64,000 nucleotides of DNA from Streptomyces zagrosensis. Lineage in GTDB: Bacteria > Actinomycetota > Actinomycetes > Streptomycetales > Streptomycetaceae. This document shows, piece after piece, positions 17,933 to 28,765 of this stretch (the stretch's first letter is position 1; every line of letters begins with the position of its first letter). The translations under genes were made by a program, and so were the position numbers. The notes beneath the pieces were generated by a model, which did no database searches, was not told the origin of the DNA, and saw only the letters and a program-made list of their open reading frames with translations. The stretch lies in the NCBI RefSeq assembly GCF_014203645.1, contig NZ_JACHJL010000002.1, forward strand, positions 124,001 to 188,000, written 5' to 3'.

Positions 17933-18403
17933 CTATTCCTGCCCCGGCCTGCGGGGGCGCCACACCACCAGGGCGCTCGTCTGCTGGACCTGGTCGTAGG
18001 GGACCAGGTCGCGGCGGTACGAGGCGTGGACGGCGGCCTCGCGCTGCTGCATGGCCGCCGCTGCGCCCTCCACCGCCTGCTGGAGCTCGGCTGCGCGCTG
18101 CTGGAGCGCGGCTACCTGGTTCTCCAGCTCGATGATGCGCTTGATGCCGGCCAGGTTGATGCCCTCGTCCTGGCTGAGCGCCTGCACCTGGCGCAGCAGG
18201 CTGATGTCGCGGGCCGAGTAGCGGCGCCCGCGGCCCGCCGTGCGGTCGGGCGAGACCAGGCCTAGGCGGTCGTACTGACGCAGGGTCTGCGGGTGCAGGC
18301 CGGAGAGTTGAGCGGCGACCGAGATGACGTACACCGGTGAGTCGTCGGTCAGCTCGTACGGGTTGCGGCTGCCGCCGCCTGGGCGTGTGCCTCGGACGTC
18401 CAT
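17933..18403 (-). CDS. hspR: Heat-shock repressor HspR (MerR family)
   Basis: 156 aa from ATG 18403, one base after the dnaJ stop. A MerR-type winged helix at about residues 24-60 (VYVISVAAQLSGLHPQTLRQY, then RLGLVSPDRTAGRGRRYS) is followed by a coiled coil (VAALQQRAAELQQAVEGAAAAM) for dimerisation. HspR represses the dnaK operon and clpB by binding HAIR sites, using DnaK as co-repressor. Three such sites are visible in this window. As the last gene of the operon it represses, it closes an autoregulatory loop. Confidence 0.95.
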   Translation of the reverse strand: MDVRGTRPGGGSRNPYELTDDSPVYVISVAAQLSGLHPQTLRQYDRLGLVSPDRTAGRGRRYSARDISLLRQVQALSQDEGINLAGIKRIIELENQVAALQQRAAELQQAVEGAAAAMQQREAAVHASYRRDLVPYDQVQQTSALVVWRPRRPGQE

Positions 18404-18404
18404 C

Positions 18405-19595
18405 TCATGCTCCCTTCGCGGCCTGGAACAGCTCGGCCCGCGGGTCTTCACCCGCCGTGGCGTCGCGGTAGGTCTCCAGCGCGTCCCGCGCCTTGTCGTC
18501 GAGGTCGGTTGGCACCGTCACCTCTATCGTGACCAGCAGGTCGCCCCGGGTGCCGTCCTTGCGGGTGGCACCCTTGCCGCGGGCTCGCATCGTCCGGCCG
18601 CCGGGCGTGCCAGCGGGCAGCTTCAAGGTGACCGGTGGGCCGCCCAGGGTCGGGACCTTGATCTCGCCGCCGAGGGCCGCCTCCGTAAAGGTGACGGGGA
18701 CCGTGACGGTGAGGTTGTCGCCCTTGCGGCCGAAGACCGGGTGGGCGTCCACATGGACGACCACGTACAGGTCGCCCGCTGGGCCGCCCGTCTCGCCCGG
18801 GGCGCCCTTGCCCCGCAGCCGGATGCGCTGGCCGTCGCTGACGCCCGCCGGAATGCGAACCTGCATGGTGCGCGAGGAACGGGCGCGCCCGCTGCCCTTG
18901 CACTGCTCGCACGGGTCCTGGGCGATCAGGCCCCGGCCCCGGCAGTCCACACACGGATCGGTGAGCGAGAAGCCGCCCCCGCCACCTCGGCTGACCTGCC
19001 CGGTACCGACGCAGGTCGGGCACACCCGAGGGGTGCCGTTCTTGTCACCGGTGCCCTGGCAGGCCGTGCAGGGCGCTTGGCTGGACATCCGCAGGGGCAC
19101 GGTTGCGCCGTCCACGGCCTCGGTGAAGCTGAGCGTCACCTCGGACTCGACGTCCTGGCCGCGCCGCGGCTGGGTGCGGGTGCCCGCACCGCCGCGGTTG
19201 AACAGGCCGCCGAACACGTCCCCGAGTCCGCCGCCGAAGCCTCCGGCGCCCGGACCACCGCCCTGCTGCGGGCCGCCGCCTCCGAAGAGGTCGCCCAGGT
19301 CGAAGTTGAAGCTTCCGGCGCCGCCGGGGCCACCGGGACCGGGGCGGAAGCCACCGTTCCCGAAGAGCGCCCGCGCCTCGTCGTACTCCTTGCGGCGCTT
19401 GGGGTCGGCGAGGACGTCATTCGCCTCGGAGACCTCCTTGAAGCGCTCCTCGGCCTTGGCATCACCGGTGTTGGCGTCCGGGTGGTACTCGCGAGCGAGC
19501 TTTCGGTACGCCTTCTTGATCTCGGCCTCGGTGGCGTCCTTGGGGACGCCGAGGACCTTGTAATAGTCCTTCTCCACGAAGTCCTTGGTGCTCAT
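18405..19595 (-). CDS. dnaJ: Co-chaperone DnaJ
   Basis: 396 aa. J-domain with HPD at residues 38-40, a Gly/Phe-rich region (about 80-150), four CxxCxGxG zinc motifs (CTACQGTG, CPTCVGTG, CVDCRGRG, CEQCKGSG) and the C-terminal substrate-binding domain: a type I Hsp40. It stimulates DnaK ATPase and delivers substrates. Start at ATG 19595 with GGAGGGA upstream. Third gene of the operon. Confidence 0.97.
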   Translation of the reverse strand: MSTKDFVEKDYYKVLGVPKDATEAEIKKAYRKLAREYHPDANTGDAKAEERFKEVSEANDVLADPKRRKEYDEARALFGNGGFRPGPGGPGGAGSFNFDLGDLFGGGGPQQGGGPGAGGFGGGLGDVFGGLFNRGGAGTRTQPRRGQDVESEVTLSFTEAVDGATVPLRMSSQAPCTACQGTGDKNGTPRVCPTCVGTGQVSRGGGGGFSLTDPCVDCRGRGLIAQDPCEQCKGSGRARSSRTMQVRIPAGVSDGQRIRLRGKGAPGETGGPAGDLYVVVHVDAHPVFGRKGDNLTVTVPVTFTEAALGGEIKVPTLGGPPVTLKLPAGTPGGRTMRARGKGATRKDGTRGDLLVTIEVTVPTDLDDKARDALETYRDATAGEDPRAELFQAAKGA

Positions 19596-19625
19596 CCCCG
19601 ACGTCCCTCCTCTCCGTATGTCACG

Positions 19626-20317
19626 TCAGCCCTCGTCCGGGCCACCGTTTTCCTCGTCAGACGCGCCGTCGCCCTGCTCTGCCTGAGCGCCAGAGGCACC
19701 GGGCTGCGGCTCGGCGACGGCGACCCGCGCGGGGCGAATCGTTCGCTCGCCGATTCGATACCCCGGCTGGAGGATCGACACGCACGTGGTCTCGGTGACG
19801 TCCGGCGCATAGCTGTGCATCAGCGCCTCGTGCACCAGCGGGTCGAAGGGCTCGCCCTCCTTGCCGAACTGCTGAAGGCCCAGCTTGGCAACCACGATCT
19901 CCAGCGACTCGGCCACCGACTTGAACCCGCCGACCAACTCGCCGTGTTCTCGCGCGCGGCCGATGTCGTCAAGCACCGGCAGCAGCTCGGAGAGCAGGTT
20001 GGCCGCGGCGATCTCCTTCACCGTGACCCGGTCCCGCTCCACCCGGCGGCGGTAGTTCTGGTACTCCGCCTGGAGGCGCTGGAGGTCAGCGGTGCGCTCG
20101 TTCAGCGCCGTACGGACCTGATCGAGCTGGGCCGTCAGCGCCACATCCTGCTTGGCGCTCTGATCGAGGCCATCTCGCTGTGCGTCCCCGGCCGAGGCCG
20201 CCGGACCCGCCGCTTCGGCGGACCCGGCCCCCTCCGCCGCGTCAGGCTGCGACGCGGCGGAGGGAGTGGCGTCGGAAGGGACGTCGGGCTGCTCGTCGAA
20301 GCCCGGAGTCTCTTCCG

Positions 20318-20321
<4 letters not shown>
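19626..20321 (-). CDS. grpE: Nucleotide exchange factor GrpE
   Basis: 231 aa. A long acidic, Ala/Pro-rich N-terminal extension (to about residue 55) precedes the coiled coil ([19 protein letters not shown]) and the beta-wing with [24 protein letters not shown]. It releases ADP from DnaK. Its start overlaps the dnaK stop by four bases (ATGA), implying translational coupling. Confidence 0.97.
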
Positions 20322-22189
<1,868 letters not shown>

Positions 22190-22206
22190 GTCAATCCTCC
22201 AACTGA

Positions 22207-22227
22207 CTTGAGTGGAACAGACTCAAG
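22207..22227 (-). promoter_or_regulatory. HspR operator (HAIR) of dnaK, consensus copy
   Basis: CTTGAGT, spacer GGAACAG, ACTCAAG: an exact match to the published HAIR consensus. It is 18 bases upstream of the dnaK ATG. Confidence 0.93.
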
Positions 22228-22258
22228 GGTGCACGATCCAGATTTTCCTGTCAACAGA

Positions 22259-22279
22259 GCTGAGTCAAGGGCGCTCAAC
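22259..22279 (-). promoter_or_regulatory. Second, degenerate HAIR of dnaK
   Basis: GCTGAGT, spacer CAAGGGC, GCTCAAC. Spacing is kept at seven bases and about 11 of 14 arm positions match consensus. Multiple HAIRs upstream of dnaK are known in Streptomyces, which supports the call. Confidence 0.65.
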
Positions 22280-22300
22280 TTTTTATACGGGCCTTATCTG

Positions 22301-22392
22301 TACGCAGGTCTTACGCGGCTCTGTACGCGGCCTTACGCGACCAGCACGCAGGTCTTACGCGACTCTGCGCAGGTCTCACGCGACCAGCAGGC
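22301..22392. repeat. Tandem ~22-bp repeats ACGCAGGTCTTACGCG(A)CTCTG
   Basis: About four units begin near 22301, 22324, 22346 and 22368, alternating CTCTG and CCAGC ends. They lie in the dnaK/etfD divergent region between the HAIR sites and the etfD promoter. A more degenerate CAGCCACC run follows at 22431-22455. The rest of 22230-22684 holds no gene. Confidence 0.65.
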
Positions 22393-22641
22393 GACAGCAG
22401 CACGCCCGCCCCGCACGCCAACCCGGCAACACAGCCACCCAGCCACCCAGCCACGCGACGACGCGACGCGAGGCCCCCGGAAGCCGAGGCGGATGCCCGC
22501 ACCCACCCGGCGAGCAGCCACACTGAAGGGCGCCCTGGGGGCTCTGGAAGGCGATTAGGCAACCCTGAGCGATGCATATCACCGGCCGGACGAGTGCACC
22601 GCTCTCGTGATCCTCGGTAATCTCGGCAAAGACCAGTTAAG

Positions 22642-22655
22642 TTACTGCTCAGTAA
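22642..22655 (+). promoter_or_regulatory. Palindrome TTACTG-CT-CAGTAA upstream of etfD
   Basis: Perfect 6-bp arms with a 2-base centre, 29 bases before the etfD ATG. Size and form suit a TetR-type operator of the kind seen before fatty-acid-degradation genes. The regulator is not in this window. Confidence 0.5.
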
Positions 22656-22684
22656 TCCCGTTCTCGTAGGTTCGAGGAGCCGCC

Positions 22685-24994
22685 ATGCAACTCGCCGCGA
22701 TCATTGTGTCGCTGGTCCTCATCGCGGTCGGCGTCGCGCTGTTCGGCCGTGCCCTGCTACAGATTTTTCACTACGTACGGCTCGGCCAGCCCGTACCCGC
22801 GGGGACCAGGACCGACGATCCCGCGCAACGCACGATCACCGTGGCCAAGGAATTCCTTGGCCACACCCGCATGAACCGCTGGGGCGTCGTCGGCGTCGCA
22901 CACTGGTTCGTGGCGGTGGGCTTCTTCTCGCTGCTGCTGACCATCGTCAACGCCATCGGCCAACTCTTCCAGGCGGACTGGCTGATCCCGATCATCGGCG
23001 ATTGGCTGCCGTACGAGATCTTCACCGAGTTCCTCGGCTTGATGACGGTCCTAGGCATCGTGACCCTCATCGTCATCCGACAGCTCAGCAAGCCCGGCAA
23101 GGCAGGCCGCAAGTCCCGCTTCACGGGGTCGAATTTCGGCCAGGCGTACTTCGTCGAGGCCGTCATCCTTATCGTCGGCCTGTCGATCATGACGCTGCGC
23201 GGTCTTGAGGGCGCCCAGCACCACGTGACCTCGTACGATGCCGGGTTCTTCGCCTCGTACCCGCTGATCGTCGCCTTCCGTGACCTCGACACGAGCACTC
23301 TGCAAAACCTGACGTATCTGGTCGCCATGATCAAGATCGCGACATCCTTCATCTGGATGATCACGGTCTCCCTCAAGACCGACATGGGCGTGGCCTGGCA
23401 CCGCTTCCTGGCCTTTCCCAACATCTGGTTCAAGCGCGAGGCGGATGGCTCCAGCGCGCTCGGTGCGCTTCAGCCGATGGTCTCCGATGGCAAGCAGATC
23501 GACTTCGAGGACCCGGGCGAGGACGACCAGTTCGGCGTCTCACAGGTCGAGCACTTCTCCTGGAAGGGCCTGCTCGACTTCTCCACCTGCACCGAGTGTG
23601 GCCGCTGCCAGTCGCAGTGCCCCGCCTGGAACACCGGCAAGCCGTTGTCCCCGAAGCTGCTGATCATGGCCCTGCGAGACCATGCGCACGCCAAGGCGCC
23701 GTACCTCCTTGCGGGCGGCGGCAAGGACGCCGAAGGCGCGGAGAAGGCCACCGCGGAGCAGCTCGCCCAGGTGCCCGCCGCCGCGCTGGCCGAGGCCGAG
23801 CGCCCGCTGATCGGCACCCTCGAAGAAAACGGCGTCATCGACCCGGACGTGCTGTGGTCCTGCACCACCTGCGGTGCCTGCGTCGAGCAGTGCCCGGTGG
23901 ACATCGAGCACATCGACCACATCGTGGACATGCGCCGCTACCAGGTCATGATCGAGTCCAGCTTCCCCAGCGAGGCGGGCACGATGCTGAAGAACCTGGA
24001 GAAGAAGGGCAACCCCTGGGGCCTGGCCAAAAAGCAGCGGCTCGCCTGGACGAAAGAGGTCGAGTTCGAGGTTCCCGTCGTCGGCAAGGACATCGAGGAC
24101 CTGACCGAGGTCGATTACCTGTACTGGGTCGGCTGCGCGGGCGCGCTCGAAGACCGGGCCAAGAAGACGACGAAGGCGTTTGCCGAACTGCTGCACATCG
24201 CGGGCGTGAAGTTCGCGATCATGGGCGGCGACGAGGCGTGCACCGGCGACTCCGCCCGCCGCATGGGCAACGAGTTCCTCTTCCAGCAGCTCGGTCAGCA
24301 AAACGTCGAGATGCTCAACATGGCCTTCGGTGAGAGCGATGGCGAGGACGGCGCAGAGGGCGCCGAGGCCGTGCGGGTCGAGAAGGCGAAGAAGAAGATC
24401 GTCGCGACCTGCCCGCACTGCTTCAACACCATCGCCAACGAGTACCCGCAACTCGGCGGCGAGTACGAGGTCATCCACCACACCCAGCTGCTCCAGCACC
24501 TCATCGACGAGGGCAAGCTGGTTCCGGTGACGCCGGTCGAGGGTCTGATCACCTACCACGACCCGTGTTACCTGGGCCGCCACAACAAGATCTACACACC
24601 GCCGCGCGAGATCATCGCCAAGGTGCCGGGGCTGCGGAACGAGGAGATGCACCGGCACAAGGAGCGCGGCTTTTGCTGCGGCGCCGGTGGCGCCCGGATG
24701 TGGATGGAAGAGCGGATCGGCAAGCGGGTCAACGACGAGCGGGTGGATGAGGCGCTGTCCCTCAACCCGGACATCATCTCCACGGCCTGCCCGTTCTGCC
24801 TCGTCATGCTCACCGACTCGGTCAACGGCAAGAAGCCCGCTTCCGATGGCACGGGCGGCAAGGCCAAGGAATCGCTCAAGGTCGTGGACGTGGCGCAACT
24901 CCTCCTCGAATCGGTCAAGACCCCGGCCGAGCCGGAAGGCCCGGAGGGCGACGGCGAACCAGCGACGGCCCCGGAGCCGGAACCGGTGAAGTAG
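22685..24994 (+). CDS. etfD: EtfD-like membrane iron-sulfur oxidoreductase (heterodisulfide-reductase type)
   Basis: 769 aa, ATG with GAGGAG upstream. The N-terminal ~250 residues are a multi-span membrane domain of the NarI/heme-b type (HWFVAVGFFSLLLTIV and others). Two ferredoxin motifs follow (CTECGRCQSQCP and CTTCGACVEQCP), then two cysteine-rich CCG-type domains (WVGCAGALE; CYLGRHN and GFCCGAGGAR). The architecture matches actinobacterial homologues of M. tuberculosis EtfD (Rv0338c), which pass electrons from electron-transfer flavoprotein and acyl-CoA dehydrogenases to menaquinone during beta-oxidation. The Pro/Glu-rich tail is unstructured. Divergent from dnaK, monocistronic, with a strong hairpin after it. 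Confidence 0.85.
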   Translation: MQLAAIIVSLVLIAVGVALFGRALLQIFHYVRLGQPVPAGTRTDDPAQRTITVAKEFLGHTRMNRWGVVGVAHWFVAVGFFSLLLTIVNAIGQLFQADWLIPIIGDWLPYEIFTEFLGLMTVLGIVTLIVIRQLSKPGKAGRKSRFTGSNFGQAYFVEAVILIVGLSIMTLRGLEGAQHHVTSYDAGFFASYPLIVAFRDLDTSTLQNLTYLVAMIKIATSFIWMITVSLKTDMGVAWHRFLAFPNIWFKREADGSSALGALQPMVSDGKQIDFEDPGEDDQFGVSQVEHFSWKGLLDFSTCTECGRCQSQCPAWNTGKPLSPKLLIMALRDHAHAKAPYLLAGGGKDAEGAEKATAEQLAQVPAAALAEAERPLIGTLEENGVIDPDVLWSCTTCGACVEQCPVDIEHIDHIVDMRRYQVMIESSFPSEAGTMLKNLEKKGNPWGLAKKQRLAWTKEVEFEVPVVGKDIEDLTEVDYLYWVGCAGALEDRAKKTTKAFAELLHIAGVKFAIMGGDEACTGDSARRMGNEFLFQQLGQQNVEMLNMAFGESDGEDGAEGAEAVRVEKAKKKIVATCPHCFNTIANEYPQLGGEYEVIHHTQLLQHLIDEGKLVPVTPVEGLITYHDPCYLGRHNKIYTPPREIIAKVPGLRNEEMHRHKERGFCCGAGGARMWMEERIGKRVNDERVDEALSLNPDIISTACPFCLVMLTDSVNGKKPASDGTGGKAKESLKVVDVAQLLLESVKTPAEPEGPEGDGEPATAPEPEPVK

Positions 24995-25120
24995 GCCGAG
25001 CCGCGGTGGAGTAGTGGCCGTGGGGCCCAGCGCGAGGTCGGTGGGCCGCGGGCCGGTGGCTGGTAGGCCGCTGGGCCAGTGGGCTCGCGGGGTCGCCGGA
25101 CCGGTGGGTTCGGGATGTGC

Positions 25121-25166
25121 ACGCCGGTGGGCGTGGATCGTACGTACGGTCCACGCCCACCGGCGT
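25121..25166. terminator. Perfect 17-bp hairpin after etfD
   Basis: Arms ACGCCGGTGGGCGTGGA and TCCACGCCCACCGGCGT enclose a 12-base loop that is itself palindromic (CGTACGTACG). TTTGT follows. Probable terminator. The rest of 24995-25326 shows no gene. Confidence 0.8.
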
Positions 25167-25326
25167 TTGTATCGGCCAGGCAACAGGAGGGATGCGGCAC
25201 GCCCCACCGAAAAGACGACAGGAGATGACGCCTTTACACGCCACGATCGTCGAGCAGTCGGTGCGGTTCCCCTCCCCGGGGGCGCATCGGTGCGTTCAGA
25301 TGACCTGTGGGTGCGAAGGGACAGAC

Positions 25327-26487
25327 ATGGCAGCGGCGGAAACGGCCGGGGCAGGCGCAACAGGGGCTGCGGCAGCGGTAGGTAGCGGCGGGACCACAGG
25401 CCAAACGCGAGCTGGGGCAGCGGGCAACGGTGGCGGTGCTGATGTCAGTGGCGGTGCTGATGCCAGTGCCGGTGCCGGTGCCGGTGTGGGTGTCGGTGTC
25501 GGTGTCGGTGTCGGCGGTGGTGCTGGTGTCGGCATGGCGTACGGGAGCGTGCCGCGCGGGGGGCGTGCGCTGGGCTCGCGGGCGCTCGACGGGAAGGTAG
25601 CCCTGGTCGCGGGTGCAACGCGGGGCGCGGGCCGGGGCATCGCGGTGGAGCTGGGGGCGGCCGGGGCCACGGTGTACGTAACTGGCCGCAGCACGCGCGC
25701 CCGGCGCTCCGAGTACAACCGGCCCGAGACCATCGAGGACACCGCGGACCTGGTGACCGAGGCGGGCGGGCGCGGTGTCGCGGTGCCCACCGACCATCTG
25801 GAGCCGACCCAAGTGCGCGCCCTGGTGGACCGGATCGCCACCGAGCAGGGCCGGCTCGATGTGCTGGTCAACGACGTCTGGGGTGGGGAACTGCTCTTCG
25901 AGTGGGACAAACCGCTGTGGGAGCACGACCTGGACAACGGCCTGCGGCTGCTGCGGCTCGCCGTCGAAACGCACGCCATCACCAGCCACCACGCGCTGCC
26001 GCTCCTGGTGCGCACGCCGGGCGGCCTCGTAGTGGAAATGACCGATGGCACGGACGTGTACAACCGCTCGCACTACCGGGTGTCGTTCTTCTACGACCTT
26101 GCCAAGGCCGCGGTGCTGCGCATGGCGTTCTCGCTCGGCCACGAGCTGGGCCCGCGCGGCGCGAGCGCCGTAGCACTGACGCCCGGCTGGATGCGCTCGG
26201 AGATCATGCTCGACCACTACGGCGTCACCGAGGAGAACTGGCGGGACGCGCTGGCGGCCCAGCCACACTTCTGCATCGCGGAGACGCCGTACTACACGGG
26301 CCGGGCAGTGGCCGCGCTGGCGCACGACCCCCAGGTGGCCCGCTGGAATGGGACCTCGCTGTCCAGCGGTCAACTCGCCCAGGAATACGGGTTCACCGAC
26401 CTGGACGGCAGCCGGCCGGACGCCTGGCGCTACGTGGTGGAGGTCCAAGATCCGGACCACCCCGCGAACGCGACGGGCTACCGCTGA
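25327..26487 (+). CDS. SDR family oxidoreductase with Gly/Val repeat N-terminus
   Basis: 386 aa. The Rossmann core starts late, at about residue 95: ALDGKVALVAGATRGAGRGIA (the TGxxxGxG site), with TGRSTRARR, a catalytic YDLAK (YxxxK), and LTPGWMRSE. It reduces or oxidises a carbonyl or alcohol with NAD(P)H. The preceding ~75 residues are Ala/Gly/Val low complexity, produced by GGTGTC/GGTGCC repeats at 25434-25533. AAGGGA before ATG 25327 favours this start. An internal ATG at 25534 would give a normal-length SDR but lacks a clear ribosome-binding site. Confidence 0.8.
   Translation: MAAAETAGAGATGAAAAVGSGGTTGQTRAGAAGNGGGADVSGGADASAGAGAGVGVGVGVGVGGGAGVGMAYGSVPRGGRALGSRALDGKVALVAGATRGAGRGIAVELGAAGATVYVTGRSTRARRSEYNRPETIEDTADLVTEAGGRGVAVPTDHLEPTQVRALVDRIATEQGRLDVLVNDVWGGELLFEWDKPLWEHDLDNGLRLLRLAVETHAITSHHALPLLVRTPGGLVVEMTDGTDVYNRSHYRVSFFYDLAKAAVLRMAFSLGHELGPRGASAVALTPGWMRSEIMLDHYGVTEENWRDALAAQPHFCIAETPYYTGRAVAALAHDPQVARWNGTSLSSGQLAQEYGFTDLDGSRPDAWRYVVEVQDPDHPANATGYR
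25434..25533 (+). repeat. GGTGTC/GGTGCC hexamer repeats within the SDR gene
   Basis: Repeating GGTGYC-type units code alternating Gly-Val/Gly-Ala (VGVGVGVGV). The unit is six bases, so changes in copy number keep the frame. Confidence 0.7.
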
Positions 26488-26714
26488 CGGCACGGGCTGG
26501 CTGGGCGGGCGGGTACGTGCTGGCTGGCTGGGCGGGTACGGGCTTGCGCGAGTACGGGGGCCGCGGGAGCGGGGCGGGCCGCTCAAGCGTGGGACGAGGA
26601 ACGGGCCGCGCGAGTACGGGCGCAGGGCCGCTCAGACGCGGGGGCAGGGTACGGGCGCCCGGCGCGCGCCCCGCGCCGGCGCGGGACGCGCACGCTAGCC
26701 AGCGGGTGGTGGCC

Positions 26715-27560
26715 TCAGCGGAACGCCGCAGCGTGCTCCTGCGCCCACCGCGCGAACGGCGTGGCGGGATGGCCGGTCACCTCGCCGACCGTGTCCCGTA
26801 CGCGCGCCAGTGCCGCCGTAACGTCTCCGCCCGTCAGGTCGAGCACCGCGTCCGCCGTCTCGCCGCCGAGGAATTCGGCCAACTGCTCGTGGGCCTGCGC
26901 GCGGCTGATGCCGACCACGGTGATGTCCCGACCGGCCGCCGCGGCGATGGCCGCCACCTGCTGCCGCGGAGTGATCCGTTCCGGGCCGGTGAGCGAGTAG
27001 GTCCGGCCGCGGTGGCCCGGCTCGGTCAGTGCCGCGTACGCCACGTCGGCGATGTCCGCGGGGTGCACGACGGGCAGCCCGACGTCCGGGTACGGGACCG
27101 AGACCGCGCCTTCGGTACGGATCGACTCGGCCCACCACAGCACGTTGGAGGCGAACTGGGTGGGCCGCAGGATCGTCCAGGCCATCTCACTGTCCCGCAC
27201 GGCCTGTTCGATGGCCGCCTTCTCCCGGCTGGCCGGAAGACGCGGATGCGTTTCGACAACGACGGACGACACCAGCACCACGTGTTCCACCCCCGCGCGC
27301 TCGGCCGCCGCCACCACCTCGCGTTCCCCGCCCGCGTACGGCACCAACACCAGCGAACGCACGCCGTGCAGGGCGGCCTTCAACGTCTCCGGACGTGTGA
27401 GGTCCCCCTCCACGGCCTCCACCGACTGCGGAAACGCGGCCCGCGCTGCATCGCGCGTCAGGCCCCGCACCGACCTCGTCCCGCCGTCGTGCAGCCGGCG
27501 CAACAGCACGCTCCCGATGTTCCCCGTCGCACCCGTCACCAGGATCATGGCCGTCCCCAT
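26715..27560 (-). CDS. NmrA-like NAD(P)H-binding protein
   Basis: 281 aa. Atypical SDR starting MGTAMILVTGATGNIGSVL with the GxxGxxG dinucleotide motif. Later come LVSSVVVETHP, AWTILRPTQFASN (NmrA/quinone-oxidoreductase-2-like) and a domain typical of NAD(P)H azoreductase or nucleoside-sugar-epimerase-like proteins. The catalytic YxxxK is absent, so it may sense the cofactor rather than catalyse. Starts at 27560 and 27548 are both possible; the frame continues upstream but without domain sequence. Convergent with the SDR gene. Confidence 0.8.
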   Translation of the reverse strand: MGTAMILVTGATGNIGSVLLRRLHDGGTRSVRGLTRDAARAAFPQSVEAVEGDLTRPETLKAALHGVRSLVLVPYAGGEREVVAAAERAGVEHVVLVSSVVVETHPRLPASREKAAIEQAVRDSEMAWTILRPTQFASNVLWWAESIRTEGAVSVPYPDVGLPVVHPADIADVAYAALTEPGHRGRTYSLTGPERITPRQQVAAIAAAAGRDITVVGISRAQAHEQLAEFLGGETADAVLDLTGGDVTAALARVRDTVGEVTGHPATPFARWAQEHAAAFR

Positions 27561-27873
27561 CTCGTATTCCGTCGCCGCACCACCGCTGTCGATCAGCCGA
27601 GGTCGTGGACACGGTAGAAGTTCAACCAAGCTTGAGGTCAACTGCGGGGCCCAGGCCCTTCCTGCGCCGATGAGGCCCGGCCCGGGGCGCGCTCCGACCC
27701 CGGCCCGGGGCGCGCTCCCGCACGGCGAACGGTTCGGCTCGGGGCCACCGCTGCGGATCGCCGGCGCGTACGCCTCGGCGTCAGCGGTTCCCCGCCCGCC
27801 CCAGAGGCCTCTCCGACCTCGGTAAATTCCCGTTCTACGTACAGACATCTCCGTCGGGTGTCACCATCCGTAC
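27561..27873. other. Divergent intergenic region
   Basis: About 310 bases between the NmrA-like gene (-) and an unknown gene (+). Contains a direct repeat GGCCCGGGGCGCGCTCC near 27677 and 27703. No supported gene. Confidence 0.4.
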
Positions 27874-28497
27874 ATGAACTCTTTCGAAGGGTTGACCGTT
27901 CCCGACTCGACCGAGCCGTCCGAGCAGCCGCCTCTGTGCGCCTACGAACCGCCGGACGACGAGCCGCACGCACCCGATCAATGGTTCATCCCGGCCCGCC
28001 TACCGCACACCGCCGAGGTCGGTGCGGGACCCAACACCCGTGTCATGCTCAGTGGTTGGCATGTGTGGCGGCGGTCGGTCACCATCCGCCTTGAGGTCTT
28101 TCGCCGGCGCATCGTGCACAGCACGAACTCGCAGGACATCGGCCGCTCACCGGCCGGCGCGCTGCGGTGCGAGATGCTCTTCGCGGACGGCCGCAGGCTC
28201 ACCACCCTCGACCAATCCTCCACCCCCTCACCCCAAAACGGCACCACTCCTCCGACCTTGCGCTTGGAGGGCGGCGGCGAAGGCGGCTTCCACGAGCACC
28301 TCGTGCTGCACCTCTCCCAGTTGCCTCCCGAGGGCAACCTGGAACTGTTCGTGGAGTGGCTGGACGAAGACATCCCCGAGGCCCGTACGACCTTCGACGC
28401 CACGGCCCTGCGCGCCGCGGCAGAGGAGGCAGTGGAAATCTGGTCCGACACGGACCTGCCAAGTGCCCGCCGAGAGGAGGATTCCAGGGCATCTTGA
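27874..28497 (+). CDS. Conserved-looking hypothetical protein
   Basis: 207 aa, soluble, no signal peptide. Protein-like regions include DQWFIPARLPHTAEVG, LSGWHVWRRSVTIRLEVFRRR, a Leu/Glu-rich HEHLVLHLSQLP and ELFVEWLDEDIPEA. The alternating strand pattern suggests a beta-sandwich, but I do not recognise a family. The ribosome-binding site is weak. A terminator-like hairpin follows at 28614. Confidence 0.65.
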   Translation: MNSFEGLTVPDSTEPSEQPPLCAYEPPDDEPHAPDQWFIPARLPHTAEVGAGPNTRVMLSGWHVWRRSVTIRLEVFRRRIVHSTNSQDIGRSPAGALRCEMLFADGRRLTTLDQSSTPSPQNGTTPPTLRLEGGGEGGFHEHLVLHLSQLPPEGNLELFVEWLDEDIPEARTTFDATALRAAAEEAVEIWSDTDLPSARREEDSRAS

Positions 28498-28613
28498 GGC
28501 CGGTCCCCTGTCGGCAGTCATGACCGAACCCGGCGGATTGGCGCACGGCGGCCCCGAGCCGCCGGCCACTCATGCCCGGAAATAACCCTCCGCTGACCTG
28601 ACCGCATCGGCAG

Positions 28614-28641
28614 GCCCGACCCCGCACCCGCGGGGTCGGGC
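28614..28641 (+). terminator. Hairpin terminator
   Basis: Arms GCCCGACCCCGC and GCGGGGTCGGGC, loop ACCC, perfect 12-bp stem followed by TTGG. Ends the 27874 gene and faces the TetR gene. Confidence 0.75.
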
Positions 28642-28765
28642 TTGGCCGCTCCGCGGGTCGTGAGGCTGCGTCGTTACCTAGCGGTGCGTGGTGAGTCCGC
28701 ACAGTGGCGCGGCCACCGCTTGAGCAGCTACTTGAGGGCTACTCAAGGGCTGGATGCCCAGTTCC

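Noticed and set aside
23540..25360. 606-aa minus-strand open frame opposite etfD
   Set aside because: Shadow of the iron-sulfur oxidoreductase; composition is Leu/Val/Arg-rich without motifs.
28733..28749. Additional HspR HAIR (CTTGAG..CTCAAG)
   Set aside because: Arms CTTGAG and CTCAAG are separated by five bases instead of the nine required by the HAIR core spacing, and it lies at the 3' end of the tetR gene.
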